A stretch of 13,540 nt of DNA from an uncultured Phascolarctobacterium sp. (GCA_900551335.1 URVO01000019.1:1-13540), one strand, 5' to 3'; shown: positions 6,464 through 13,540, counted from the first letter of the stretch. Program-made: numbers and translations. The notes: generated by a model from the sequence alone, not told the origin.

Positions 6464-7288
6464 TTACATGAAAGTGCCGTTGGTCAGGCGGATGCGTTCA
6501 GCCTTGGCCTCGGCGAGCTGGCCCTGGTTTATCAGGCCGTACTTGAGCATAGAGCCGAGCACGAGCAGCTGACGCTTCTTGCAGCCCTCGGGATTCTCCA
6601 GCGGATTAAGGCTGCTGGGGGCGTAGGGCAGGGAGGCGATGACCGCGCTTTCCGCGAGCGTAAGGGCGGACGGCGCTTTGCCGAAGTAGACCTTGCTGGC
6701 CTGACGGATGCCGTTGGCGCCGGCGCCGAAATATGTTGTGTTGAGGTACAGCTCGATGATTTCGTCCTTGCTATACGTATCCTCAAGCATCAGCGCCAAT
6801 ATTGCTTCCTCAACCTTGCGCTCCATGCTTTGCTCATGCGAGAGAAAAACGTTTTTGACGAACTGCTGCGTGAGCGTGCTGCCGCCCTGCACCACCTCGC
6901 CTGCCGTGATATTGACGAGCAGCGCGCGCAGGATGCCGTCGACAGCGATAGCGCCGTGATTATAAAAGTCATGGTCTTCAATGGCGATGAGCGCATGAGG
7001 AATATCCTGCGCCATAGCGTCCAGGCTGGTCCAGTCAGGACCTTGGCGGATGGGGTCGATGACCTCGTCCATATTGAAGGCCAGATAAAATTTTTGCATG
7101 GGTGAGGGCCAGCTTTCACGCGGCGGCAGCAGGCTGGTAAACAGAGCCATGGCTGCAGCCTTTTCGTGCTTAGAGGCAGCCTGCTCCTGCTTGATGGACG
7201 GGGCGGTGGGCTGAGGCTTTTCGCTCAGCATATCATAGCCGGCCATACATAGAAAAATAAGCAGAGCCATTACAAGTATTTTCCGCAT
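6464..7288 (-). CDS. Monofunctional peptidoglycan glycosyltransferase (GT51), membrane-anchored
   Basis: The product is 274 residues. A basic start and hydrophobic stretch (about 4-18) look like a signal anchor, followed by a polar linker (about 22-45) and a GT51 domain from about residue 90 to 235. All hallmark motifs are present: catalytic Glu104 in EDHDFYNHGA, QGGSTLTQQ (134-142), RK-x2-E with the second acid Glu161, KDEIIELYLN (174-183), and FGAGANGI followed by YFGK. The enzyme polymerises glycan strands from lipid II on the outer face of the cytoplasmic membrane. There is no transpeptidase domain and no room for one, so it is MtgA-like and not a bifunctional PBP1. The start at 7288 has GAGGTG 8 bases upstream on its strand. 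The gene is convergent with gdhA and divergent from argC. Nothing in the context links it to arginine metabolism. Confidence 0.9.
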   Translation of the reverse strand: MRKILVMALLIFLCMAGYDMLSEKPQPTAPSIKQEQAASKHEKAAAMALFTSLLPPRESWPSPMQKFYLAFNMDEVIDPIRQGPDWTSLDAMAQDIPHALIAIEDHDFYNHGAIAVDGILRALLVNITAGEVVQGGSTLTQQFVKNVFLSHEQSMERKVEEAILALMLEDTYSKDEIIELYLNTTYFGAGANGIRQASKVYFGKAPSALTLAESAVIASLPYAPSSLNPLENPEGCKKRQLLVLGSMLKYGLINQGQLAEAKAERIRLTNGTFM

Positions 7289-7320
7289 AAGTTTGTCACC
7301 TCGTTCTCTTTCTTACATCT

Positions 7321-7349
7321 ATTGTAGCAAGAAAAGAGCTTTTTGGAAA
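7321..7349 (-). promoter_or_regulatory. Candidate promoter of the GT51 gene (extended -10)
   Basis: On the minus strand, TGCTACAAT (7329 down to 7321) forms an extended -10 with a five-of-six hexamer. A weak -35, TTTCCA (7349 down to 7344), lies 17 bases upstream. Transcription would begin near 7314, about 25 bases before the start codon. A perfect TATAAT also occurs on this strand at 7403-7398 but has no recognisable -35. Confidence 0.45.
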
Positions 7350-7450
7350 GTATGCAGGAAAAAAGACGAGCAAGGCGCAGAAGAAACTGTAACAAAGATT
7401 ATAAAAGGAAGCGTGCCTGATTTTTTTAGAGAAAAATTTTTGCAGAATGC

Positions 7451-7480
7451 TTGCAGAAATATACATGTATGATGTATAAT
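7451..7480 (+). promoter_or_regulatory. Promoter of the argCJBDF operon
   Basis: TTGCAG (7451-7456) and a perfect TATAAT (7475-7480) are 18 bases apart. The perfect 10-bp palindrome ATACATGTAT (7461-7470) lies in the spacer. Transcription would begin near 7487, leaving a very short leader. The SD GAGGGGG (7494-7500) would be only a few bases into the RNA. Confidence 0.6.
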
Positions 7481-7486
7481 TATTAA
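7473..7486. promoter_or_regulatory. ARG-box-like operator overlapping the argC -10
   Basis: TGTATAATTATTAA matches the ArgR/AhrC core TGAAT-WWWW-ATTCA at about eight of the ten defined half-site positions and has a central ATAATTAT palindrome. It covers the -10 hexamer and the probable start of transcription, the classic place for arginine-dependent repression. No argR gene is in the window, so the assignment is inferred from motif and position only. Confidence 0.45.
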
Positions 7487-7506
7487 ACATCAAGAGGGGG
7501 ATGGAT

Positions 7507-8541
7507 ATGAAAGCAAGTGTTATTGGCGCAACCGGCTATGCCGGAGTCGAGCTGCTGCGTCTGCTGGACGGACATCCGGAGGCAGAAATCGCGGCTATCA
7601 CCTCGGAAAGCAGTACGGGTGAAGCGATTGCAGCGATGTATCCGCATCTGGCTGGCCGTATAGACAAAAAGCTGGAATCTATGCAGCAGCTAGAGGAGAT
7701 TGCCGCTGTCAGCGACGTTATTTTTATTGCTCTGCCGCATGGACATGCCATGAAGATTGGCAAGCAGCTGCGAGGCAGCAATGTAAAAATCATTGACCTC
7801 GGCGGCGATTACAGATTTAGAGATTACCATGTTTTTGAAGAGTGGTATCACGTGCAGCATGAGGACCCGACGGCGCAGGCTGTCTATGGCCTGACGGAGC
7901 TTTTCCGTGAGCAGGTCAAGGGCGCAAGCCTTGTCGCTAATCCTGGCTGCTACACGACGTGCAGCATTTTGGCTATGGTGCCGCTGCTCAAATATAAGCT
8001 TATAGAAACAAAGGGCATCGTCATTGATGCCAAAAGCGGCACGACGGGCGCAGGCCGCAGCCTGAGGGCAGGCAGCCTGTATTGCAGCGTCAACGAAAGC
8101 TTCAAGGCCTATGGCGTGGCAACGCACCGCCATACACCGGAAATCGAGCAGATTTACAGCGAGTTTGCCGGTGAGCCTGTGGTGATTCAGTTCACGCCGC
8201 ACCTTCTGCCTGTGGACCGAGGCATTTTCGCAACCTGCTACGCACAGCTCAAGGAGGGCGTTACGGATGCACAGATTGCAGAGGCCTATCAGGCTATGTA
8301 TGGCGATGAATTCTTCATCCGCCTGCGTGGCAAGGGAGGCTGTCCGGAGCTGAAAAATATCCGTGCCTCCAACTATGTTGACCTGGGCTGGCAGACAGAT
8401 AAGCGTACCGGCCGCATCATTGTTATGAACTGTATCGACAATCTGGTCAAGGGTGCTGCCGGACAGGCGGTGCAAAATATGAATGTTATGTTTGGTATCG
8501 ATGAGACCGCCGGCCTGCGCCAGCTGCCCATCGTTCCCTGA
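7507..8541 (+). CDS. argC: N-acetyl-gamma-glutamyl-phosphate reductase
   Basis: ArgC reduces N-acetylglutamyl 5-phosphate to the semialdehyde with NADPH, the third step of arginine synthesis. The 344-residue protein begins with the dinucleotide-binding GATGYAG (7-13). The catalytic Cys148 is in NPGCYTTC, followed by SGTTGAG (178-184) and the conserved THRHTPE (207-213), which carries the catalytic His. The start at 7507 is preferred to ATG 7501 because GAGGGGG ends at base 7500. That leaves no spacing for 7501 but 6 bases for 7507, and it puts the nucleotide-binding strand at the usual distance from the N-terminus. It is the first gene of the arg operon and is probably controlled by the ARG-box-like site overlapping its promoter. 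Confidence 0.95.
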   Translation: MKASVIGATGYAGVELLRLLDGHPEAEIAAITSESSTGEAIAAMYPHLAGRIDKKLESMQQLEEIAAVSDVIFIALPHGHAMKIGKQLRGSNVKIIDLGGDYRFRDYHVFEEWYHVQHEDPTAQAVYGLTELFREQVKGASLVANPGCYTTCSILAMVPLLKYKLIETKGIVIDAKSGTTGAGRSLRAGSLYCSVNESFKAYGVATHRHTPEIEQIYSEFAGEPVVIQFTPHLLPVDRGIFATCYAQLKEGVTDAQIAEAYQAMYGDEFFIRLRGKGGCPELKNIRASNYVDLGWQTDKRTGRIIVMNCIDNLVKGAAGQAVQNMNVMFGIDETAGLRQLPIVP

Positions 8542-8568
8542 TTTAATATACAAAAGAAATTATGAAGA

Positions 8569-8597
8569 TACGCTTCTGCCTTTGGCAGAAAGGCGTA
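8569..8597 (+). other. Intercistronic hairpin between argC and argJ
   Basis: TACGC-TTCTGCC (8569-8580) pairs with GGCAGAA-GCGTA (8584-8590 and 8593-8597) around a TTT loop, with a two-base bulge (AG, 8591-8592). This gives 12 base pairs. It has no T run, so it is not a standard terminator. It ends 8 bases before the argJ SD (GAGGGG, 8606-8611). It may be an mRNA-stability or processing element, or affect argJ initiation. Confidence 0.5.
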
Positions 8598-8616
8598 GGC
8601 GAAATGAGGGGTTTTC

Positions 8617-9822
8617 ATGAAAAAAATAGAAGGCTGGGTGACTGCACCGCAGGGCTTCCTCGCTGCCGGCGTCAAGGCAGGTATTAAAGCGAGCGGCAAC
8701 CACGATGTTGCAGTTATCTATAGCACTGCTCCCGCTGCCTGCGGCGCAGTGTTTACGCAAAATAAAATGTGTGCGGCTCCTGTACTTGTGAGCCGTGAGG
8801 TCAATACGCATGGTTATGCGCAGGCTATCGCTGTCAACAGCGGCTGCGCCAACGCCTGCACCGGCGAGCAGGGCCTTGCTGATGCCAAGAAAATGCAGGC
8901 GCATACCGCAGAGCTTTTAGGTCTGCAGCCGGAGGCAGTTTTTGTCTGCTCCACCGGCGTTATCGGTCAGTTCCTGCCGATGGACAAGCTGCTGACAGGC
9001 ATTGCCGATGCCATTGACAGCCTCGACGAGAACGAGGGCGAAAGCTGTGCGATGGCGATTCAGACTACGGATACGTTCATCAAGCGTGCTGCCTACGAAA
9101 CAGAAATCGACGGCAAGAAGGTGACCTTTGCAGGTATCGCTAAGGGCGCCGGCATGATTCATCCGAATATGGCGACCATGCTGACCTTCATCACTACAGA
9201 TGCAGCTATTGCGCCGGACGTATTGAAGCGTGCAGTGAAAAAGGCTGCTGACCAGTCCTTTAATATGGTCGTTGTCGATGGCGACACCAGCACCAATGAC
9301 AGCATGATTGTGCTGGCGAACGGTCTGGCTGAAAATGAAATTATTCTTTCTGAGGAGCATCCCGACTATCCTGCTTTCTTCGAGGCGCTCGTAGCTTGCG
9401 CTACAGATTTGGCAAAGCTCATTGCTCATGACGGCGAAGGCTCGACCAAGTTCCTGGAGGTCAATGTAACCGGTGCTGCCACCTGGGAGGACGCCAAAAC
9501 AGCAGCTATGGCCATTGCCAAATCGCCTCTGGTAAAAACAGCCTTCTTCGGCAAGGATCCGAACTGGGGCCGCATCGTATGCGCAGCAGGCTACAGCGGT
9601 GCAGAAATGCTTGCTGACAAGGTTAATCTGGAAATCGGCGGCATCCGTCTGGTAGAAAAGGGCATGAACTGCAACGTTCCGGCAGAAACGCTGGCACCCG
9701 TAATGGCAGAGCATGACATTTCCATGAGCATAGATCTGGGCGCCGGGAGCGAGAGCGCAACGGTGTGGACCTGTGATTTTAGTTATGAATATGTGAAGAT
9801 TAATGCAGAATATCATACTTAA
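8617..9822 (+). CDS. argJ: Bifunctional ornithine acetyltransferase / N-acetylglutamate synthase
   Basis: ArgJ moves the acetyl group from N-acetylornithine to glutamate, closing the acetyl cycle. Bifunctional forms also acetylate glutamate from acetyl-CoA. The 401-residue length is typical. The self-cleavage site is visible in PNMATML, with cleavage expected between Ala186 and Thr187. Thr187 would become the N-terminal nucleophile of the beta chain. The oxyanion-hole motif STGVIG is at 112-117, DGDTSTND at 221-228, and the usual C-terminal YVKINAEYHT ending is present. The start has GAGGGG (8606-8611) 5 bases upstream. It sits 75 bases after argC and 21 before argB. Whether it uses acetyl-CoA cannot be settled by eye. 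The lack of argA in this cluster fits the bifunctional form but does not prove it. Confidence 0.95.
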   Translation: MKKIEGWVTAPQGFLAAGVKAGIKASGNHDVAVIYSTAPAACGAVFTQNKMCAAPVLVSREVNTHGYAQAIAVNSGCANACTGEQGLADAKKMQAHTAELLGLQPEAVFVCSTGVIGQFLPMDKLLTGIADAIDSLDENEGESCAMAIQTTDTFIKRAAYETEIDGKKVTFAGIAKGAGMIHPNMATMLTFITTDAAIAPDVLKRAVKKAADQSFNMVVVDGDTSTNDSMIVLANGLAENEIILSEEHPDYPAFFEALVACATDLAKLIAHDGEGSTKFLEVNVTGAATWEDAKTAAMAIAKSPLVKTAFFGKDPNWGRIVCAAGYSGAEMLADKVNLEIGGIRLVEKGMNCNVPAETLAPVMAEHDISMSIDLGAGSESATVWTCDFSYEYVKINAEYHT

Positions 9823-9843
9823 AAGTATAGGGAGACTATTACT

Positions 9844-10728
9844 ATGTTAATGACCGAACAACAAGTACATACATTAATCGAAGCACTGCCGTATCTCAGT
9901 AATTTTAAAGATAAGACCATTGTCATAAAGTATGGCGGTAATGCTATGCTTAATGACGAGCTGAAGAACAAGGTGCTGCAGGATATCCTGTTTCTGCAAT
10001 ATGCCGGTATGCGTCCGGTAGTCGTTCATGGCGGCGGCCCGGAAATCAGCCGTCAGCTGGAGCAGGCTGGCAAGAAGAGCGAGTTTGTCGGCGGTCTGCG
10101 CGTTACTGACGCTGAATCCGCTGCTATCGCAGAGATGGCGCTTGTCGGCAAAATCAACACCGACCTTGTTGGCCGTCTGAACAGCCTGGGCGGCAAGGCT
10201 GTCGGCCTCAACGGCAAGGATGCCAAGCTGCTGGAGGCGAAAAAATATCTGGCCGATGTTTATGAAAACGGCGAGGTTAATCTGGTAGATATCGGCTTTG
10301 TCGGCAGCGTGCAGCATGTCAACACCGACCTTATCAACTGCCTGCTGGACGGCGGCTATATCCCCGTTATCGCTCCGACCGGCGTTGGTGCGGATGGCGA
10401 AACCTATAACATTAATGCCGATGTTGTTGCCGGTGATATTGCCGGTGCGCTGAAGGCAGAAAAGCTGCTGGTGCTGACTGATGTACGCGGCATTTATTCC
10501 GCTTATCCTGATGAAAGCAGCTTTATTTCTACGCTGTCCTTTGAAAAGGCTCATGAGCTTATGCTCAAGGGCAGCATTGACGGCGGCATGATTCCTAAGG
10601 TCCGCGGCTGCATAAATGCGCTGAGCGGCGGTGCGAAGAAAACACATATTATTGATGGCCGTGCCGAGCATTCGATTCTTATGGAATTGTTCAGTGATAC
10701 TGGCGTGGGAACAGAAGTAGTAAAATAA
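9844..10728 (+). CDS. argB: Acetylglutamate kinase, arginine-sensitive type
   Basis: ArgB phosphorylates N-acetylglutamate with ATP, the second step of the pathway. The amino acid kinase fold is shown by IKYGGNAM (28-35, Lys29), VHGGGPEI (61-68), GGLRVTD (83-89), YNINAD (188-193), LTDV (211-214) and GGMIPK (247-252). The protein has 294 residues. About 20 residues, including IEALPYL, precede the first strand, and it ends in GVGTEV. This is the N-helix extension of hexameric, arginine-inhibited kinases, unlike the short E. coli enzyme. Feedback inhibition by arginine is therefore likely. ATG 9844 is used because GGGAG (9830-9834) lies 9 bases upstream. ATG 9850 would be 15 bases away. Confidence 0.95.
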   Translation: MLMTEQQVHTLIEALPYLSNFKDKTIVIKYGGNAMLNDELKNKVLQDILFLQYAGMRPVVVHGGGPEISRQLEQAGKKSEFVGGLRVTDAESAAIAEMALVGKINTDLVGRLNSLGGKAVGLNGKDAKLLEAKKYLADVYENGEVNLVDIGFVGSVQHVNTDLINCLLDGGYIPVIAPTGVGADGETYNINADVVAGDIAGALKAEKLLVLTDVRGIYSAYPDESSFISTLSFEKAHELMLKGSIDGGMIPKVRGCINALSGGAKKTHIIDGRAEHSILMELFSDTGVGTEVVK

Positions 10729-10762
10729 AGGTTTGGTTTGTTTTGAGGGGGACGATAAATTT

Positions 10763-11959
10763 ATGGATAAAAAAACAGTTATAGCAGAAACTGAAAAATA
10801 TTATCTGCCTGTTTTTGGCAGATATCAGATGGTGCTGGAGCTGGGGCAGGGCTGCCGCGTGTGGGATAGCGAGGGCAATGAGTATGTCGATGCTTTCGCC
10901 GGCATTGCGGTAAACAGCCTTGGCTATAATCATCCGGTGCTGGTGAAGGCGATTGCTGAGCAGGCTGCCAAGTTGATGCACTGCTCTAATCTGTATTATA
11001 CAGAGATTCAGGCGAAGGCGCTGCGTGTGGTTGCTGAGGCGACGGGTATGGACCGCATTTTCTTTGCTAACTGCGGTGCAGAGGCGAACGAGGGCGCTAT
11101 GAAGCTGGCGCGTAAGTATGGCGTTACCAAGTCACCGACGAAGTACAAGATTATTTCTGCCGACGAGTCCTTCCACGGACGCACCTTTGATACGCTGGCT
11201 GCCACCGGTCATGATTATTATCACGTTGGCTATGGTCCGCTGAGCCCTGGCCATGTGCTTGTGCCCTATGGCGATATCAAGGCGCTGGAGGCGCAAATGG
11301 ACGAGGATGTCTGCGCTGTACTGCTCGAGCCTATTCAGGGCGAGGGCGGCGTGCATGTGCCGTCCGATGAGTATCTGCAGCAGGTGCGTGCGCTCTGCGA
11401 CCAGTATGATGCGCTGTTGCTTTTCGATGAGGTGCAGACGGGTGTGGCGCGTACCGGCAAGTGGTTTGCTTATATGCACAGCGGCGTGAAGCCTGATGTG
11501 CTGACCTTTGCTAAGGGCATCGGCGGCGGCTTCCCGGTTGCAGGCTTTGCTGTGCCGGAGCGTCTGGCGCATGTCTTTAAGCCCGGCGACCACGGCGGCA
11601 CCTTCGGCGGCAATCCGCTGGCCTGCGCTGCTGTTTATGCAACGCTGACGACCTTGAAGTCTGAGGGCCTGGTGGACAAGGTTGCAGCCAAGGGCGAGTA
11701 TTTCATCGGCGAGCTGCGTAAGCTGCAGGCAAAATATCCTGATAAGGTTGCCGATGTGCGTGGCCGCGGCCTGCTGCTTGGCATGGAGGTTAAGGGCGAG
11801 GGCAAGCCGCTTGTAGAGGCCTGCCTGGCAGAGCATGTCATTGTCAACTGCACTGCCGGCAATGTTATCCGCATTGTACCGCCTTTGATTATCAGCAAAG
11901 AGGAAATTGATATTGTGGTTGCTGCTCTGGATAAGGCGCTGGCGGCTAGTTTAAATTGA
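10763..11959 (+). CDS. argD: Acetylornithine aminotransferase
   Basis: ArgD transfers the amino group of glutamate to N-acetylglutamate semialdehyde, giving N-acetylornithine. The 398-residue protein is a class III PLP aminotransferase. It has NCGAEANE (103-110) for cofactor phosphate binding, SFHGRT (136-141), FDEVQTG (221-227) with Asp222 contacting the pyridine ring, and the Schiff-base Lys251 in FAKGIGGG. ArgD-like enzymes sometimes also serve lysine or ornithine metabolism, but position inside the arg operon supports this role. ATG 10763 is chosen over an upstream TTG at 10733, because the SD GAGGGGG (10745-10751) lies between the two. The 11-base spacing is somewhat long. The gene begins 34 bases after argB. 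Confidence 0.94.
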   Translation: MDKKTVIAETEKYYLPVFGRYQMVLELGQGCRVWDSEGNEYVDAFAGIAVNSLGYNHPVLVKAIAEQAAKLMHCSNLYYTEIQAKALRVVAEATGMDRIFFANCGAEANEGAMKLARKYGVTKSPTKYKIISADESFHGRTFDTLAATGHDYYHVGYGPLSPGHVLVPYGDIKALEAQMDEDVCAVLLEPIQGEGGVHVPSDEYLQQVRALCDQYDALLLFDEVQTGVARTGKWFAYMHSGVKPDVLTFAKGIGGGFPVAGFAVPERLAHVFKPGDHGGTFGGNPLACAAVYATLTTLKSEGLVDKVAAKGEYFIGELRKLQAKYPDKVADVRGRGLLLGMEVKGEGKPLVEACLAEHVIVNCTAGNVIRIVPPLIISKEEIDIVVAALDKALAASLN

Positions 11960-11973
11960 GAGGAAGTAAAAAA

Positions 11974-12915
11974 ATGAGCTTAAAAAATAAAGACCTGATT
12001 TCTATTCATGACCTGAGCGTAGGCGAGGTCGCAACAATTCTTGATGTAGCAAAAAAATTGAAGCGTAAGCAAAAGGCCGGTGAGCCGCACCAGTATTTAA
12101 AGGGCAAGACTCTGGCTATGCTTTTCTCCAAGGCTTCCACCCGTACCAGAACCTCCTTTGAGGTTGGCTTCTGGCAGCTGGGCGGCCATCCGATTTATCT
12201 GAGCGATTCTGCTTCCCAGATTGGCCGTGGCGAACCGATTCGTGATACTGCACGCGTGCTGTCCCGCTTTGTTGACGGCATTATGATTCGTACCTTCTCC
12301 CATGATTCTGTTATCGAGCTGGCTAAATATGCAAGCGTACCTGTTATCAACGGTCTGACCGACCTGCTGCATCCCTGTCAGGCACTGACGGATATCTTCA
12401 CCATTCAGGAGAAGCTGAAGGTGCTCAAGGGCCGCAAGCTGGTTTATGTCGGCGACGGCAACAACATGGCACATTCGCTGATGTTTGCCTGCGCTAAGGT
12501 TGGCATGAACATGGTCTGCGCTAGTCCGAAGGGTTATCAGCCGGATCCGGAAATCCTGCGTCTGGCACAGGAGGATGCTGCGCAAACCGGCTGCTCCATT
12601 ACTGTTGAAGAGGATCTCTTCAAGGCTGCCAAGGGCGCCGATGTGCTCTATACCGATGTATGGACCAGCATGGGCGAGGAGGCTGAGCGTGAAATCCGCT
12701 TCAAAGCATTGCATAATTATCAGATCAATCAGGAGCTGCTGAACGAAGCACGTCCTGACGCAATTGTACTGCACTGCCTGCCCGCACACCGCGGCGAGGA
12801 GATTACCGAGGAGGTTCTGGAAGGACCGCAATCCTTCGTCTTTGACCAGGCTGAAAACAGATTGCATGTGCAAAAAGCGATTATGGCATTGCTGATGAGT
12901 GATGAGGTATTGTAA
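11974..12915 (+). CDS. argF: Ornithine carbamoyltransferase
   Basis: ArgF joins carbamoyl phosphate to ornithine, giving citrulline. The 313 residues contain the carbamoyl phosphate site STRTRTSFE (55-63), HPCQ (133-136), the ornithine-side DGNN (161-164) and SMG (232-234), and the catalytic HCLP (267-270). It is the anabolic type by context: it follows argD by 14 bases and no arcA or arcC is near. The start at ATG 11974 has AGAGGA (11959-11964) 9 bases upstream. An in-frame TTG at 11956 overlapping the argD stop has no suitable SD and is rejected. It appears to be the last gene of the argCJBDF unit, although no strong terminator separates it from argG. Confidence 0.95.
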   Translation: MSLKNKDLISIHDLSVGEVATILDVAKKLKRKQKAGEPHQYLKGKTLAMLFSKASTRTRTSFEVGFWQLGGHPIYLSDSASQIGRGEPIRDTARVLSRFVDGIMIRTFSHDSVIELAKYASVPVINGLTDLLHPCQALTDIFTIQEKLKVLKGRKLVYVGDGNNMAHSLMFACAKVGMNMVCASPKGYQPDPEILRLAQEDAAQTGCSITVEEDLFKAAKGADVLYTDVWTSMGEEAEREIRFKALHNYQINQELLNEARPDAIVLHCLPAHRGEEITEEVLEGPQSFVFDQAENRLHVQKAIMALLMSDEVL

Positions 12916-12920
12916 CATTC

Positions 12921-12943
12921 TGTACACAAAAAAATTGTGTATA
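12921..12943. promoter_or_regulatory. AT-rich palindrome TACACAA-N5-TTGTGTA upstream of argG
   Basis: Perfect seven-base arms (12923-12929 and 12935-12941) flank AAAAA. The arms extend to nine with one G/T mismatch. The adjoining TGTATACA (12938-12945) is itself palindromic. The element lies 5 bases after the argF stop and 15 before the argG -35. It has no T run and is weak as an RNA hairpin, so an operator is more plausible than a terminator. Confidence 0.4.
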
Positions 12944-12958
12944 CATGAGCGATTATAC

Positions 12959-12987
12959 TTGATTTATGCATAAAAAGGGTATATAAT
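12959..12987 (+). promoter_or_regulatory. Promoter of argG with a 12-bp palindrome in the spacer
   Basis: TTGATT (12959-12964) and a perfect TATAAT (12982-12987) are 17 bases apart. The perfect palindrome TTTATGCATAAA (12963-12974) overlaps the -35 and the spacer. Its TGCATA half resembles ARG-box half-sites. Transcription would begin near 12994, leaving about 58 bases of leader. argG can thus be transcribed apart from argCJBDF. Confidence 0.6.
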
Positions 12988-13012
12988 ACAAGAAGTTCGT
13001 AAGTTTATTCAC

Positions 13013-13027
13013 TAATGCGTTGCATTA
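13013..13027 (+). other. Small hairpin in the argG leader
   Basis: TAATGC-GTT-GCATTA forms six base pairs with a three-base loop, ending 9 bases before the argG SD (GGGAGG, 13037-13042). It is AT-rich and only moderately stable. It could also be a downstream operator half-site. Confidence 0.3.
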
Positions 13028-13051
13028 TACAGAAATGGGAGGCTATTTACA

Positions 13052-13540
13052 ATGAAAAAAGAAGATATTAAAAAAGTAGTTCTGGCTTACTCCGGTGGCC
13101 TTGATACATCCGTAATTATTCCGTGGCTGAAAGAGCATTATAACAACTGCGAGGTTATCGCTGCCTGCGCTGACCTGGGCCAGGGCGATGAGCTGGAGCC
13201 CGTTCATGACAAAGCACTGAAAACCGGTGCAAGCAAATGCTACATCATGGACCTGAAGAAAGAATTTATCAGCGACTATGTTTGGCCCACTGTTAAGGCT
13301 GGTGCTGTTTACGAGAAGAAATACCTGCTGGGTACTTCCTTCGCTCGTCCGCTGATTGCTAAAAAATTAGTTGAGATTGCTGAAAAAGAAGGCGCTGACG
13401 CTATCGCTCATGGTGCTACCGGCAAAGGCAATGACCAGGTTCGTTTCGAGCTGTCTGTAAAGGCTTTGGCTCCGCAGCTGGCTATTATTGCTCCGTGGCG
13501 TGAGTGGGAGCTGCGCAGCCGTGACCAGGAAATTGACTAT
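13052..13540 (+). CDS. argG: Argininosuccinate synthase, N-terminal 163 residues (3' end outside window)
   Basis: ArgG condenses citrulline and aspartate using ATP to give argininosuccinate, the step before ArgH. The open frame runs off the right edge with no stop. The N-type ATP pyrophosphatase loop AYSGGLDTS is at 12-20, and the conserved [14 protein letters not shown] region is at 120-133. About 160 of the usual roughly 400 residues are visible. The start is ATG 13052 with GGGAGG 9 bases upstream. The gene follows argF by 136 bases and has its own promoter. argH is expected further downstream but is not seen. Confidence 0.96.
   Translation, partial: MKKEDIKKVVLAYSGGLDTSVIIPWLKEHYNNCEVIAACADLGQGDELEPVHDKALKTGASKCYIMDLKKEFISDYVWPTVKAGAVYEKKYLLGTSFARPLIAKKLVEIAEKEGADAIAHGATGKGNDQVRFELSVKALAPQLAIIAPWREWELRSRDQEIDY

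Noticed and set aside
7296..7493. 65-codon minus-strand frame in the divergent intergenic region
   Set aside because: It would cover both divergent promoters, and its Phe/Ser-rich product has no recognisable feature. A regulatory reading of the region is better supported.
7501..7506. argC start at ATG 7501
   Set aside because: The SD GAGGGGG ends at 7500 and leaves no spacing. ATG 7507 has proper spacing and the usual N-terminus.
10733..10762. TTG start for argD
   Set aside because: The SD lies downstream of this codon and upstream of ATG 10763, so translation begins at the latter.
12921..12943. Terminator after argF
   Set aside because: The palindrome has an AT-rich stem and no following T run, so it is not convincing as a rho-independent terminator.

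Overview
The window reads as chromosomal DNA of a Bacillota organism. Support for this: an adjacent AddB/AddA-type helicase-nuclease pair, strong Shine-Dalgarno (SD) sequences often of the form GAGGGGG, a RocG/GudB-type glutamate dehydrogenase, and a compact arginine cluster with bifunctional ArgJ. The free-standing GT51 glycosyltransferase with an N-terminal anchor would suit a diderm Bacillota such as the Negativicutes (for example Acidaminococcaceae). That placement is an inference from gene content, not a match to a known genome. I see no mobile element, CRISPR array, tRNA or rRNA, and no stretch over 300 bases without a gene.

Layout. (1) Bases 1-5020, plus strand: the last 139 residues of an AddB-like nuclease, an overlapping 1133-residue AddA-like helicase-nuclease, and a 399-residue HD-domain protein whose SD overlaps the addA stop. 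(2) Bases 5021-6460: a regulatory region with a palindrome, a near-consensus promoter and a possible five-codon leader ORF, then glutamate dehydrogenase and a hairpin terminator placed to serve both strands. (3) Bases 6464-7288, minus strand: a monofunctional GT51 peptidoglycan glycosyltransferase. (4) Bases 7289-7506: a divergent promoter region with an ARG-box-like site over the argC -10. (5) Bases 7507-12915: argC-argJ-argB-argD-argF, closely spaced except for a 75-base gap with a hairpin before argJ. (6) Bases 12916-13540: a separate palindrome-rich promoter region and the first 163 codons of argG.

How the genes work together. ArgJ recycles the acetyl group from acetylornithine to glutamate. 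ArgB, ArgC and ArgD then take N-acetylglutamate to N-acetylornithine, ArgF makes citrulline, and ArgG begins the conversion to arginine. ArgB has the N-terminal extension of the arginine-sensitive class, the expected feedback point in a cyclic pathway. Glutamate dehydrogenase next door interconverts glutamate and 2-oxoglutarate, so the two units share the glutamate node. AddAB processes DNA double-strand ends.

Most of the window is ordinary conserved metabolism and DNA repair. I did not find a clearly new system. The less ordinary points are a full four-cysteine iron-sulfur-type signature in the AddA-like subunit, an apparent degenerate duplicate of the HD domain in the third gene, a possible leader ORF in front of gdh, and the hairpins and palindromes around the arg promoters.
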